A stretch of 64,000 nucleotides of DNA from Citrobacter braakii (GTDB lineage: Bacteria > Pseudomonadota > Gammaproteobacteria > Enterobacterales > Enterobacteriaceae). Where the stretch lies: assembly GCF_002075345.1 (NCBI RefSeq), contig NZ_NAEW01000008.1:1-64000 (forward strand), in the 5' to 3' direction. The notes under the pieces were generated by a model, which was not told where the DNA came from, did not search any database, and saw nothing but the letters and a program-made list of their open reading frames with translations. A program made the position numbers and the translations under genes. Below, piece after piece: positions 1 through 9,203 of this stretch. How positions within the stretch are numbered: position 1 is the stretch's first letter; each line of letters opens with the position of its first letter.

Positions 1-7
1 CAGAATT

Positions 8-127
8 TGCCTGGCGGCTGTAGCGCGGTGGTCCCACCTGACCCCATGCCGAACTCAGAAGTGAAACGCCGTAGCGCCGATGGTAGTGTGGGGTCTCCCC
101 ATGCGAGAGTAGGGAACTGCCAGGCAT
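8..127 (+). rRNA. rrf: 5S ribosomal RNA
   Basis: The 120-nt sequence from TGCCTGGCGG to ACTGCCAGGCAT is a near-perfect enterobacterial 5S rRNA, including paired ends and the internal GTGGGGTCTCCCCATGCGAG arm. It is the last gene of an rRNA operon whose 16S and 23S genes lie to the left of the window. A terminator hairpin follows within 15 nt. Confidence 0.98.
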
Positions 128-140
128 CAAATAAGTGAAG

Positions 141-168
141 AAGCCCATCCTGCCGGATGGGCTTTTTT
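141..168 (+). terminator. rrn operon terminator
   Basis: Hairpin AAGCCCATCC-TGCC-GGATGGGCTT followed by a T run, directly after the 5S gene: the standard intrinsic terminator of an enterobacterial rRNA operon. Confidence 0.9.
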
Positions 169-242
169 GCGTCTGTGCGGAATGAAAATCGCCGGATGCA
201 GCGTACCATTTTATCCAGCCCATCATGTTGTAACCGGTGTGC

Positions 243-270
243 AGGCCTGGGAAGCGCAGCACACCAGGCT
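243..270. repeat. REP-like palindrome
   Basis: GCCTGG GAAGCGCAGCA CACCAGGC resembles a REP half-element (GCCTG..AAGCGCAGC..CAGGC). It lies just past the stop codon of the acetyltransferase remnant. The match is imperfect, so the call is tentative. Confidence 0.4.
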
Positions 271-291
271 CTCCCGGCAGCACATTGCCTG

Positions 292-471
292 CTATCCGTG
301 CACGGGGTTGTGTCGCTCGAGATCGTCCACTTCTGTACGTCCCGTCACGTTAAACCCCATCTTCTTATAGAAGCCAGATGTCAGCTTGTTAAAAGGCACG
401 ACTAATCTTACGTATGGATTTTGTGAGGGGTAGAGCAGTAAAGATATTGAGAGATGATCGGTTGGAAAGTA
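292..471 (-). pseudogene. Decayed GNAT acetyltransferase C-terminus, YjaB-like
   Basis: The minus strand has an open frame of about 59 codons with no ATG. It contains GFYKKMGFNVTGRTEVDDL, closely resembling the C-terminal end of E. coli YjaB (GFYKKVGFKVTGRSEVDDL), a GNAT-family N-acetyltransferase. An in-frame TGA at 472-474 cuts it off upstream, and no acetyl-CoA-binding core is visible, so only the last beta-strand/helix region remains. In E. coli yjaB lies just downstream of the rrnE 5S gene on the opposite strand, which fits the position here. I infer a gene fossil at an rrnE-type junction. The family call rests mainly on the GFYKKxGF block. Confidence 0.6.
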
Positions 472-484
472 TCAGAAACTATAA

Positions 485-512
485 AAGCAAAAACCCGCCT
501 CTAGGGCGGGTT
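485..512 (-). terminator. Intrinsic terminator left of attL
   Basis: Read on the minus strand, AACCCGCC-CTAGA-GGCGGGTT is followed by TTTGC and more T. It lies just beyond the truncated tRNA-Phe copy, so it was probably the original terminator of the tRNA-Phe gene before the island inserted. Confidence 0.7.
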
Positions 513-517
513 CTTTA

Positions 518-578
518 GAATAGTGGTGCCCGGACTCGGACTCGGAATCGAACCAAGGACACGGGGATTTTCAATCCC
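518..578. repeat. attL: truncated copy of the tRNA-Phe 3' end
   Basis: This repeats the attR sequence at 15615-15669 exactly, except that ACTCGG is tandemly duplicated (about 534-545). It spans the minus-strand CCA end, acceptor, T arm and anticodon stem of tRNA-Phe and stops after TCAATCCC, so it does not make a functional tRNA. This is the expected scar of site-specific integration into a tRNA gene. Confidence 0.88.
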
Positions 579-742
579 TTAAAAAAATACCAAACGATCT
601 AGTAGAACTGACAGCCCTTTACTGGTTTACCTTAAGTAAAATGTTTCAGTTGGGCGCTACAAGCCTTAAATGAGGTTCAAATGAGGCGTTTCGGAGCTAC
701 CAGATATCTACCATTGAGCATGGATGGCTTATTACAGTGTAG

Positions 743-1018
<276 letters not shown>

Positions 1019-1611
1019 AGCGTGGATTGCTCTCTAGACGCTCATCGGTTGCTCCCTTTTTGCCCAAGGGAATAAGAAAGGTATCAAAATTCTTTGCCAC
1101 TACTTGATGAGCAAGGTACTGTGCTCGCCTTAAAGACAGCCAGTCATTAAAAGAATCTTCCCCTGTAGCATCCGTACTACCGACAATCAACAGTATATAA
1201 TCCTCAGCCGAATATTGCGCAATGGCATTACGTATATTGCTGAGGTCTTGCCGATTTCGATTCGCATGCGCGCTAGCAGGAGAAAAGTACACGCTGCCAA
1301 TCAGCTGCGGACTCACTTTCAGCTGGTTTTGAAGGATTTCCATATAGTTACTTTGCTCGCCCGCAAGACGGGGCGAACAGAGTTTATCAAGATGATCCAA
1401 AAACAAACGTGTTTTCTTCGCTCGCGCAATAGCCTCCTGGGAAATGACGGTGCGCGTTGTACCATCATAATTCAAGGCGTCATTTTTTTTGTTTTTTATT
1501 AGAGAGTTGGAATGAGTCACACTGCGGTTTTCACAGTTAAAAGTCGTCATTCCCTCCATCGGCTTTGCAAAGGATATACCCGATATAAACGAGAAGCAGA
1601 TGAAATAATAT

Positions 1612-3255
1612 TTAACCATTGACATTACGGGTCGTCGACTCCTGGGAAAAATAATGTATAAAACGCGTTTCGATTTCTTTGTCGAAATCATCGACATAAT
1701 TATCAAGAAAAATAAAGCCGGTATCGTTATTCCAGCTCGTGGCGCATTGCAAAGCCACATAGTTATCAGCAGCATCCGCATCCGGTGCCACCACCACGAG
1801 TTTACTTACCTTTCCTGAAGAGAAGGTATTCTTGATGGTTGTACAAGCTTCCTGAACGCCAGCTAAGGTTTCTGGATCGATGGAATCATCTTTCCCTGAG
1901 ATAAACATAATCACCACATTGCGGGTAAGGCTTGAACTCCCCGAAAAAAAACTTCTTCCGGCCCAAAGCAACCCTTCCAGCGCCAACAGATCTTTCCCGG
2001 AATAGTCTATTGAGTTAAGCGCGGATTTAACGCTTTCCGGTGAGGACATATTGCTGCTAACCACAGTCGATGGGCAGGTATTCGTGTCGCCAAAATAATT
2101 ATTTCTGGAGACAGAAAGTGCATAGTGAACCGTTGGCGATAACGTGATTTTCGACGCAGACTGAGAATAGTTCTCTTCGGGCATGGAAAAATCACCCTGA
2201 TTTGCTACCTCATCTGTGTAATCTTCGAAATAGCGATAATTCTGGTAGCGCTTTGCATAGTGCTGCGCCAACGGCAGGAATTTTATATAGTTTTCACTTG
2301 CCTGGAGGTCTTCAACAACCTTGGTTTGTTTATCTACCTTTTCCTGAGCATTATCAATGCTAGCCTCAAGCTGCGGCAGGCTATTGGTAAGCGAAGTCAA
2401 CTGGTTATTAACTGAATCAATTTGCTTTTGCAACTCAGCATACTCTTCGGTGCCCGGTTTATACTTAGCCTGTTCTTTCTTAAGATCGGCTAACTTTCTG
2501 TCCAGAGTAACGATAGAACTATTGGTACTGGAAAAGTTATTTTTTGCAGAGGTAAGTTGCGACTTATAGGATGTCAGAAGATCTTCCTCCCTAAAAGCGT
2601 TCTCCCACCAGACAAAACTAAAGTCGTCACCACGGTTAATTCCCGTATAACATCTACCGGCATTATTGACGCGATAAGAATAGGGAATAATATTGACCCT
2701 GGTATCCGCAGCATCACCCGTTAACCGTTTTATGGCATTATAAAGGGGCTGACTAACGCGGCTCATATTCGGTTTATTTTCAGGAGTACTTTCAACGGCC
2801 AGATGTATATTTAAAGGATGAAGGACCTTAACCGTATTATCCAGAGAAGTAATATTGAGATGTTTGCTTAAGTGCAGCGAATCATTCAATGTTTCAAAGG
2901 GGACAGTGGTGGTTTGCGAAGTATTTGTTCTTGCTGAAATAATTTCCTGCAGCCGATCATTATCTTTCAACTCCTCCATATCCTCTACGGAAGCATACTT
3001 GAACTTCTGCGTATACTTAAAGGGGCTTGTACCCGATGCGCTGACAATCTCATTAAGCGCTGTCTGTGAACGACCATGATCGATCAGGGAAGTCCGAGCG
3101 ACAGCGCTGGTAATATGGATATTTCTTAGTTTGTCCAGGATAGAAAATGAAGTGTTTTCTACCCAGAATATTGAGATCATCACCATCATGCCACCAATAG
3201 CCCATAGCGGCATTAAGCTTCCCTTTTCAGAGAAAAAATGCGTTTGTAATTTCAT
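1612..3255 (-). CDS. tadG: TadG-like pilus assembly protein
   Basis: 547 residues. The N-terminus (FFSEKGSLMPLWAIGGMMVM) carries the hydrophobic TadE/TadG-type membrane helix preceded by a Gly. The C-terminal half has a von Willebrand-like segment (NVVIMFISGKDDS) before the end. Between them, at about residues 223-320, lies a long predicted coiled coil rich in K, E, Q, L and S (LDRKLADLKKEQAKY, YAELQKQIDSVNNQL). TadG sits in the inner membrane with a periplasmic domain and is needed for Flp pilus assembly in Aggregatibacter. It follows tadF by 13 nt and overlaps the OmpA-family gene. The order and N-terminus support the name; overall sequence is divergent. Confidence 0.8.
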   Translation of the reverse strand: MKLQTHFFSEKGSLMPLWAIGGMMVMISIFWVENTSFSILDKLRNIHITSAVARTSLIDHGRSQTALNEIVSASGTSPFKYTQKFKYASVEDMEELKDNDRLQEIISARTNTSQTTTVPFETLNDSLHLSKHLNITSLDNTVKVLHPLNIHLAVESTPENKPNMSRVSQPLYNAIKRLTGDAADTRVNIIPYSYRVNNAGRCYTGINRGDDFSFVWWENAFREEDLLTSYKSQLTSAKNNFSSTNSSIVTLDRKLADLKKEQAKYKPGTEEYAELQKQIDSVNNQLTSLTNSLPQLEASIDNAQEKVDKQTKVVEDLQASENYIKFLPLAQHYAKRYQNYRYFEDYTDEVANQGDFSMPEENYSQSASKITLSPTVHYALSVSRNNYFGDTNTCPSTVVSSNMSSPESVKSALNSIDYSGKDLLALEGLLWAGRSFFSGSSSLTRNVVIMFISGKDDSIDPETLAGVQEACTTIKNTFSSGKVSKLVVVAPDADAADNYVALQCATSWNNDTGFIFLDNYVDDFDKEIETRFIHYFSQESTTRNVNG

Positions 3256-3268
3256 TTATGATTCTCTA

Positions 3269-3793
3269 TCAATGATGATGTCCAGGCATCACCGAACTGC
3301 TGCCAATAACGAGATCACCATCAGAATAAAACATATTACTTATTTTACGGCAGACGGTAACTCTATACATTCCGTTATTTTTGGCAAAAGAAGTTTGAAC
3401 ATTGAAGCTATAAGCCGATAGCTTTTTTTTCAAAGAACATTGTGTCCCGTCCTTTGAAGGAATATGGATTACCTGATAGGCATCTGTCTGATAGGCAACC
3501 TCTTCGACATAAAGATCGAAAAACTCTTTCGACGATTCCCCAAGAGCCTGAATATGATGCCTTAAAAGCTCAATATCTTTTGCCTGCAAATTTTTATTAC
3601 TAAATAATGTGGATCGCTGCGCAACCAGACTGGCGACCTGGGCCGAAGTTTTTTCAGCACTATAACTTAATACCATCACGTAAGTTTGCTGCAGAGCGTA
3701 AATAAAAAGTCCGGAAAAAAACAAAAATACAAAGGCGGCCTCAACTGCGACACTGCCTTTTTCACAGTTAAGTCGTTCACCTATAGTAGTCAT
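3269..3793 (-). CDS. tadF: TadF-like minor pseudopilin
   Basis: 174 residues. The start has a short basic leader (MTTIGERLNCEKG) followed by SVAVEAAFVFLFFSGLFIYA, a pseudopilin-type processing site with the conserved Glu at +5 and one transmembrane helix. The rest is predicted periplasmic. TadE and TadF are minor pseudopilins cleaved by TadV and needed for Flp fibre assembly. The ORF overlaps the end of tadE by 17 nt, so the two are probably translationally coupled. Confidence 0.8.
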   Translation of the reverse strand: MTTIGERLNCEKGSVAVEAAFVFLFFSGLFIYALQQTYVMVLSYSAEKTSAQVASLVAQRSTLFSNKNLQAKDIELLRHHIQALGESSKEFFDLYVEEVAYQTDAYQVIHIPSKDGTQCSLKKKLSAYSFNVQTSFAKNNGMYRVTVCRKISNMFYSDGDLVIGSSSVMPGHHH

Positions 3794-4241
3794 TAACAGC
3801 GATAGTCTCTCTTATCAGAACAACAGGAAGGCCAAATAACTCGCATATTTCATCACTAGATGCCAAGCGTTTGACCTCATAACTAAATTTGATTATTTTA
3901 CTTTTTTCACTACATTTTTCGGCCGTTGTTTTTGAAATATCACTATAACACTCGACGGCAGATGGCTTATATTTCAATGAATTAAAATAGTTTCCTGTTC
4001 CCAGAGATTTTATCTGTTCGTCAAAATCAAAAGATAACTTGTCTGGTTCACTCTTAAGCAAGGCAAGATCGCTTCTTTCGGTGGCCAGGGATTCATTCAA
4101 GGCGATCATTGCCATATCATTTTGAAATTTCAATATCTCATAGGTAAACATGATAAACATAAAGATAATCAAAAAAACCATAGAGGTTTCTATTGATGCA
4201 ACTCCTGACTCAGATTCGAAATCGTTTAAACGCTGGGTCAT
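3777..4241 (-). CDS. tadE: TadE-like minor pseudopilin
   Basis: 154 residues with the leader MTQRLNDFESESG, then VASIETSMVFLIIFMFIMFT: a G-(4)-E pseudopilin site and hydrophobic helix typical of TadE (Pfam TadE-like). The C-terminal half is soluble and contains three Cys residues. It begins 3 nt after the tadD stop and overlaps tadF. Likely processed by the prepilin peptidase TadV and inserted in the inner membrane. Confidence 0.82.
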   Translation of the reverse strand: MTQRLNDFESESGVASIETSMVFLIIFMFIMFTYEILKFQNDMAMIALNESLATERSDLALLKSEPDKLSFDFDEQIKSLGTGNYFNSLKYKPSAVECYSDISKTTAEKCSEKSKIIKFSYEVKRLASSDEICELFGLPVVLIRETIAVNDYYR

Positions 4242-4244
4242 ATT

Positions 4245-4988
4245 TTATATTTTACTGGCTTTAAGTTCTTTCATAATAATATTGGCGTCGTCGATAGAAT
4301 AACGGGTTAAAAGTAGATCATAAGCCCGTCCAGTGCTACCTTCGCTGACGAGACTAAGGATCAGATTTGAGAAAATTTGTTCACTATCTTGCTCCTGATA
4401 GGCCTGATAAAAAACATCTGCGACTGGCGTCGCATTACCGGCTTTAGTCTTCTTCATCCACTTTGCCAGATTGATATTCTGCGCGAGGGCGTCATTGCCA
4501 GGCAAAAATTGCTTTGCCTTCTCCAGAAGTGCTATGCAGGTATTAAAAGCATTTTTTTTACAATAGGCGATGGCTACATACATCATACCTTTCCCTTTAT
4601 CTTCATCGGCCAGAACCGAACTCGACTGATTGAGATCTTCATAATGTTCAATTGCGCTATCCAGCTCATTACGTAACAAATTGTTCCGCAATAGCGCAAT
4701 TTTCAGACGGGAATAATGTCGGCTACTGGCATCAACCATTTTGCTCAGCGCGGTCAGCTCGCTATTTTCCATGTCGTAACGATTAAGCTGATGATAGATA
4801 TCAGCAAGGCGGAAGCGAACATCAACATCATAAATATTATTTTGAGCCTCCACCCGAGTAAGTTCCAGGGCCTTTTCAAGCGCACCGACTTCTACCGCTA
4901 GCGCGGCAGTTAGTCTGGTATCCTTGGAACTATTAACCTGCGAGCAAGAACAGGCCAGTAGAACAAATAAAACAAGAAACTTTTTCAT
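4245..4988 (-). CDS. tadD: TadD-like TPR lipoprotein
   Basis: 247 residues beginning MKKFLVLFVLLACSCSQ, a lipoprotein signal with a lipobox Cys near residue 13-15. The mature part is helical with tetratricopeptide-like spacing (FRLADIYHQLNRYDMENSEL; YVAIAYCKKNAFNTCIALLE). TadD family proteins are outer-membrane-associated TPR lipoproteins needed for Flp pilus assembly, perhaps as a pilotin or scaffold. The start overlaps the tadC stop by 4 nt (ATGA). Confidence 0.85.
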   Translation of the reverse strand: MKKFLVLFVLLACSCSQVNSSKDTRLTAALAVEVGALEKALELTRVEAQNNIYDVDVRFRLADIYHQLNRYDMENSELTALSKMVDASSRHYSRLKIALLRNNLLRNELDSAIEHYEDLNQSSSVLADEDKGKGMMYVAIAYCKKNAFNTCIALLEKAKQFLPGNDALAQNINLAKWMKKTKAGNATPVADVFYQAYQEQDSEQIFSNLILSLVSEGSTGRAYDLLLTRYSIDDANIIMKELKASKI

Positions 4989-5896
4989 GAAATCATATCC
5001 AACGAGAGATTTTGCATGGAGCGTAATAGGCCAGGTAAAATAATTTCCACAATAATAGGAAACATGATAAACAAAATTAATGGAATACCCATCTTTGCAT
5101 TCACTGCACCAATTTTTTCTTCCGTTTCAATAAAATGAAACTGCCGTATCTCTTGCGCAAGGTTTTGCAGACTGCTGTGCATGCCCGCCCCAAACTGCGC
5201 CGAGTTCTTCACCGTAGAATTAAACTCCTGAACTTCAGAAAGGGGAACTTCTAGGTAAAGACGATCGCAGGCCTCATTCAGTGAAGCATATTTTATGGTA
5301 TTACCAAAGTTAGATATACTTTGTCCCAGTAACGGAGAAAAGCGATGAAGCAAGGGTGATATAGCATCTACCGAAGAGGTTAACGTCATCCCGGTTTTGA
5401 TGCAGGTTGACATGAGATCAAGAAAATAGACAAAGTTTGTTCTGAACTTCAGAAGTTGTTTTTTATGTTTACGCTCAAGATGTATCTTTAAACCAATATA
5501 AAAAATCGTACTCCACACCGGAAACGCATAGAAAGGTATATCACCAAACGTTGCCTTAACCACCAACATTGCCAGCAAGACCAAATATGCAGCAAATACA
5601 CCAAGATAGAACAGGGTGCTTTGCTCATGGTTATAGTAGCCAGCATTCCTTACCAACTCATGAAACTGAGTCTGGCTCAGATACTTTTCGTTAAATTTAT
5701 ATATCTTTTCTTTCAGGTGGTTAAATATATACTTCGCTCTGTTAGAAAAACTTAAATACTCTGTGATAGTATTATGTTTAGAAACGATAAAATAAAATCT
5801 ATCGTAATATTCCTCTTCTTTTTTTTGTTTTCTTATAACAAAGAAGAATACAACAACACCAAAAGCAAAAAGGATAATGGAAACTATCTGGATCAC
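4985..5896 (-). CDS. tadC: TadC inner-membrane platform protein
   Basis: 303 residues with the type II secretion F (GspF/T2SSF) layout: one N-terminal membrane helix (residues 3-22), a pair of helices near residues 95-140, a cytoplasmic domain containing FLDLMSTCIKTGMTLTSSVD, and a C-terminal hydrophobic hairpin (GIPLILFIMFPIIVEII). With TadB it forms the platform on which the TadA ATPase acts. It overlaps both neighbours by 4 nt. Confidence 0.9.
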   Translation of the reverse strand: MIQIVSIILFAFGVVVFFFVIRKQKKEEEYYDRFYFIVSKHNTITEYLSFSNRAKYIFNHLKEKIYKFNEKYLSQTQFHELVRNAGYYNHEQSTLFYLGVFAAYLVLLAMLVVKATFGDIPFYAFPVWSTIFYIGLKIHLERKHKKQLLKFRTNFVYFLDLMSTCIKTGMTLTSSVDAISPLLHRFSPLLGQSISNFGNTIKYASLNEACDRLYLEVPLSEVQEFNSTVKNSAQFGAGMHSSLQNLAQEIRQFHFIETEEKIGAVNAKMGIPLILFIMFPIIVEIILPGLLRSMQNLSLDMIS

Positions 5897-6807
5897 AGTT
5901 CAACCTTTTGAATCATCCGCGATATAATTACAAAACCTAGCGAAACGCTAATGACCACATAAATCAGAACATAGCGCCCATAAAGTTCATTAAACAAATA
6001 AATAAAATTCGCATGTGCAAAAGAATACATCACACCGAGCATTATCGCAGGCAAGGTTGCTAGAATAAAAGCAGCCCCACGCGATTCAGAAGTCAGCGCT
6101 CTGGTCTTCTTTTTGATTATCTGTGCGGCAATTAAGTCATCCGCCAGAGCCATCAATGTATCCTTTAAACTGCTGCCTTTCTGCACAGAAATTTTCAGGT
6201 AAGAGCTAAAAACATAGTATCCCTTGTAAGGATAGATTTCTTCGCCCTTATCCAGTATTTCTTCGAAACTGACTCCGCTTTTTAGCTGCAATGAAATTCG
6301 CTTAAACTCTCTCTGCATAATGCCAGCCAGGTTAATCGAAACTGAATCGACGGAAGCATAAAGCGTTTGGCCCACGGCGAGGTTACGGCTAATCAATCGC
6401 AGCGCATACGGAAAATGAACTTCAAAGTAGTCACTGAATGCTTTCTGGTATTTTTTACGTACGACATAAACTGCAATGGCAAACGTCGTCCCAACAGACA
6501 GCGCATACGTCAAAGGCGAAGTCTTAAACGTTATGCAACAAAACCCCACAAAACATACGTAGCCGAACGTCAGAATAGATGCCGTGACAACATTCTTAAT
6601 GCCATAAATAAGAATAAAATCCGGTGACGAACTGCCACTAAAATACGACCCCAATGTCTTTTTAGACACTGTTTTCGCCTTGCTTTCTATAAAATCATCG
6701 CCCATGATCGCAGCAAGCTTGCGGTTGAGATATTGAGTCTTAACTCGTTTAAAAATAACCCAGCCAGGCAGGAGACAAAAAAATATGAAAGCAAAAAAGC
6801 TAGTCAT
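5893..6807 (-). CDS. tadB: TadB inner-membrane platform protein
   Basis: 304 residues with GspF-type architecture: an N-terminal helix (FFAFIFFCLLPGWVIF), two central helices (about residues 75-112), the conserved cytoplasmic block (YALRLISRNLAVGQTLYASV; KGSSLKDTLMALADDL) and two C-terminal helices. TadB pairs with TadC. It overlaps the tadA stop by 8 nt and tadC by 4 nt, fitting tight translational coupling and fixed stoichiometry. Confidence 0.9.
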   Translation of the reverse strand: MTSFFAFIFFCLLPGWVIFKRVKTQYLNRKLAAIMGDDFIESKAKTVSKKTLGSYFSGSSSPDFILIYGIKNVVTASILTFGYVCFVGFCCITFKTSPLTYALSVGTTFAIAVYVVRKKYQKAFSDYFEVHFPYALRLISRNLAVGQTLYASVDSVSINLAGIMQREFKRISLQLKSGVSFEEILDKGEEIYPYKGYYVFSSYLKISVQKGSSLKDTLMALADDLIAAQIIKKKTRALTSESRGAAFILATLPAIMLGVMYSFAHANFIYLFNELYGRYVLIYVVISVSLGFVIISRMIQKVEL

Positions 6808-8053
6808 TGATAATTTCCTTCAACTCCTGCTGCAAACCATAAAATGCGACTTTACGATCCAGAAGAGAATGCGAAAAATTACGTTGTTGCTGATACACCT
6901 GTGTACCATCATTTTTTTTAACGCTGTTAAGGACGAAAACATCCTGGCTTTGTATCACATCCCCTTCAATACCACCGATCTCGCTGATACAGGTAACCTT
7001 ACGTTCACCGTTCGACAAACGAGCACATTGTACAATAATGTCTACAGCCTGAGAGATCTGTCCTTTTAATGTTCTGGTAGGAATATTGGGATTGGCCATC
7101 GACAGCATACTTTCCAGACGAACCAACGCATCCTTTGGCGTATTGGCGTGAATGGTTGAGAATGACCCATCGTGCCCGGTATTCATTGCCTGCAACATTT
7201 CAAAGGCTTCTTCACCACGGCACTCACCAATAATAATGCGGTCCGGGCGCATACGGAGTGAGTTAATCACCAAGTCACGTATGCTGATATTGCCCTCACC
7301 GTCAACACCTTTCGGGCGGGATTCCAGTCTGACAACATGCGCCTTTTGGATCTGTAATTCCGCCGCATCTTCTATTGTCACTACCCTGTCGCCATCGTTA
7401 ATTTCATTGGAGAGTGCATTTAACAACGTCGTTTTACCCGAGCCTGTGCCGCCAGAGATAATAATATTCGCTTTAACGCGCACCATCAGACTCAGATAAT
7501 GCGCCATCTCCGGGGTCATGGAAGAAAAATTTATCAGTTCCATCAGACCCAGCTTATCTTCTTTAAACTTACGGATTGAGATAGTACAGCCATCCAGAGC
7601 TATCGGCGGAACAATAATATTTACGCGGCTACCATCTTGTAAGCGTGCATCCACCATCGGTGAACTTTCATCCACTCGTCTGCCTATCGCTGCCACGATT
7701 CTTTGTGCAACGCGCATTATCTGATCGTTGTTTTTAAAGATAGATTCCAGCCGAATCAACTTCCCCGCTCTTTCAATATAAAGTGAAGATGTCCCGTTTA
7801 CCATAATATCATTTACCGAGGTGTCATTTAACAACTCCTGCAATGGGCCAAGGCCAAATATATCATCATAGTAACTTTTTACCAGCTTATCTATATTGCG
7901 TCTGGTGATAATGATATTTTCACTATCGAGAATTGAAATCAGTTGAGTCTCAATTGAATCCAGCGTTTCAACAATATCAACAACATTATTTCCATCTATT
8001 TTTAATCGCTCCACCAAAAGGCTGCGTACTTTCTCATATTCTTTGATTTGCAT
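6800..8053 (-). CDS. tadA: TadA/CpaF secretion ATPase
   Basis: 417 residues of a GspE/VirB11-type ATPase. Walker A is GGTGSGKTT at about residue 203, followed by VVTIEDAAELQ, the Walker B region RPDRIIIGECRGEEAFEML and the His-box segment NTGHDGSFSTIHANTP. The N-terminal domain has FGLGPLQELLNDTSVNDIMV, diagnostic of the TadA/CpaF branch. It is the bifunctional hexameric ATPase driving Flp pilus assembly and retraction at the inner membrane. All catalytic motifs are intact. It starts 3 nt after tadZ. Confidence 0.95.
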   Translation of the reverse strand: MQIKEYEKVRSLLVERLKIDGNNVVDIVETLDSIETQLISILDSENIIITRRNIDKLVKSYYDDIFGLGPLQELLNDTSVNDIMVNGTSSLYIERAGKLIRLESIFKNNDQIMRVAQRIVAAIGRRVDESSPMVDARLQDGSRVNIIVPPIALDGCTISIRKFKEDKLGLMELINFSSMTPEMAHYLSLMVRVKANIIISGGTGSGKTTLLNALSNEINDGDRVVTIEDAAELQIQKAHVVRLESRPKGVDGEGNISIRDLVINSLRMRPDRIIIGECRGEEAFEMLQAMNTGHDGSFSTIHANTPKDALVRLESMLSMANPNIPTRTLKGQISQAVDIIVQCARLSNGERKVTCISEIGGIEGDVIQSQDVFVLNSVKKNDGTQVYQQQRNFSHSLLDRKVAFYGLQQELKEIIND

Positions 8054-8056
8054 AAC

Positions 8057-9202
8057 TTACCTGAAAATAAAGTCAATGATATTTATGGTGTTATCTTTTT
8101 TGAATCGACTTAAAAAAGATTCCTCTCTTAACATGGTGGTAGAGAAGTCAACCTTAACCCCAAGTTTGGAATGAATATCATTATCGGTTATACGCAACCC
8201 GGCATGGTGCAAAGGTTGCCGTAAGCAGAACAATTTGTCTTTACCTTTACCATTGCTTTCTTGCTTAAAAGATATTTTGTTACGTAAAAAGTTTAGATTA
8301 TAAATGGACTCTATTTGACCATTGGTGAGCAACACTCGTATATCACTATTATCCAGTAAATTCATTCCTGCTGAGGATGTCATTAGATAATAGGGTACAT
8401 TGATAAAAATAAACCCGTAGATATCTGAGACAGAATCAATAAAGTTATCAATGCCTTTAACCAGCGCATCTGAATCACTCATAGATATGTCATCCATTAA
8501 TAAATTGAATGAAATGTAGTCAAAATGCTCATCAAATGCATTAATAAGCTTACGGGATGACAGCGAATCTAATTCTTCACCATCCCGGGTTATATGTTGT
8601 AGCGCTTGCTTATTCGCGCGTACGCCCAGATCGGCATCATAATAAATATTAGCCAGATCACAGTTAATAAATAATGTTGAGTAAGATTTAAGCGTTTTAT
8701 TCTTTTTTAAGTCTCTGAAGGCGTAATAACTCAAATTAATATCTGGGGTTGTATTGCAGATCGCAATCGTCATCGAGGTTCGCGACCGGACATAGCCAAA
8801 TCCTTTAAGAATGGTTTTAGTTAGTCTGGGTAAATCAACATTATTAATAAAGTATGCGGCATAACCTTGTTCTTCTGCGTTCCACGATGCATCTAGGGAA
8901 TTATTATCACCAAGCAGTACCGCCGGATAGCGCCCGCGAAGAATCATGGCAAACTCTTCTATATCGCTGCTGGAGTACGACGTACCATCTACAATAAACC
9001 ACAGACGGCTTGACGTTGACACCCAGTCTTCAATGATCGTGATCGTATCCTTTGGTGTGGCAGTATGGTATTCCAGTCCAATGCCATAGACACGAAGCGC
9101 TTCTTCTAGTTCGGATGTTTGTTTGTTAGTGGAACTAAAATAAATAACTAAATCTTTCTTTTTAGCTGGAGAAAAACGTTTTTTAAACTTATCAAAATTC
9201 AT
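8057..9202 (-). CDS. tadZ: TadZ/CpaE-like localisation protein
   Basis: 381 residues between rcpB and tadA, the usual place of tadZ. The N-terminal ~130 residues resemble an atypical receiver domain (KDLVIYFSSTNKQ; RLWFIVDGTS; AVLLGDNNSLD). The C-terminal part resembles the MinD/ParA-like ATPase fold (TLFINCDLA; YDADLG), but where the deviant Walker A (KGGxGKT) should stand the sequence reads TIAICNTTPDINLSYY, with no P-loop lysine. TadZ localises the Tad machine to a pole. Here it may act as a pseudo-ATPase. Identification rests on position and weak fold similarity. Confidence 0.75.
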   Translation of the reverse strand: MNFDKFKKRFSPAKKKDLVIYFSSTNKQTSELEEALRVYGIGLEYHTATPKDTITIIEDWVSTSSRLWFIVDGTSYSSSDIEEFAMILRGRYPAVLLGDNNSLDASWNAEEQGYAAYFINNVDLPRLTKTILKGFGYVRSRTSMTIAICNTTPDINLSYYAFRDLKKNKTLKSYSTLFINCDLANIYYDADLGVRANKQALQHITRDGEELDSLSSRKLINAFDEHFDYISFNLLMDDISMSDSDALVKGIDNFIDSVSDIYGFIFINVPYYLMTSSAGMNLLDNSDIRVLLTNGQIESIYNLNFLRNKISFKQESNGKGKDKLFCLRQPLHHAGLRITDNDIHSKLGVKVDFSTTMLREESFLSRFKKDNTINIIDFIFR

Positions 9203-9203
9203 G

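Noticed and set aside
157..405. 82-codon plus-strand frame after the 5S gene
   Set aside because: Overlaps the rrn terminator and the opposite-strand GNAT remnant; Cys- and His-rich with no domain.
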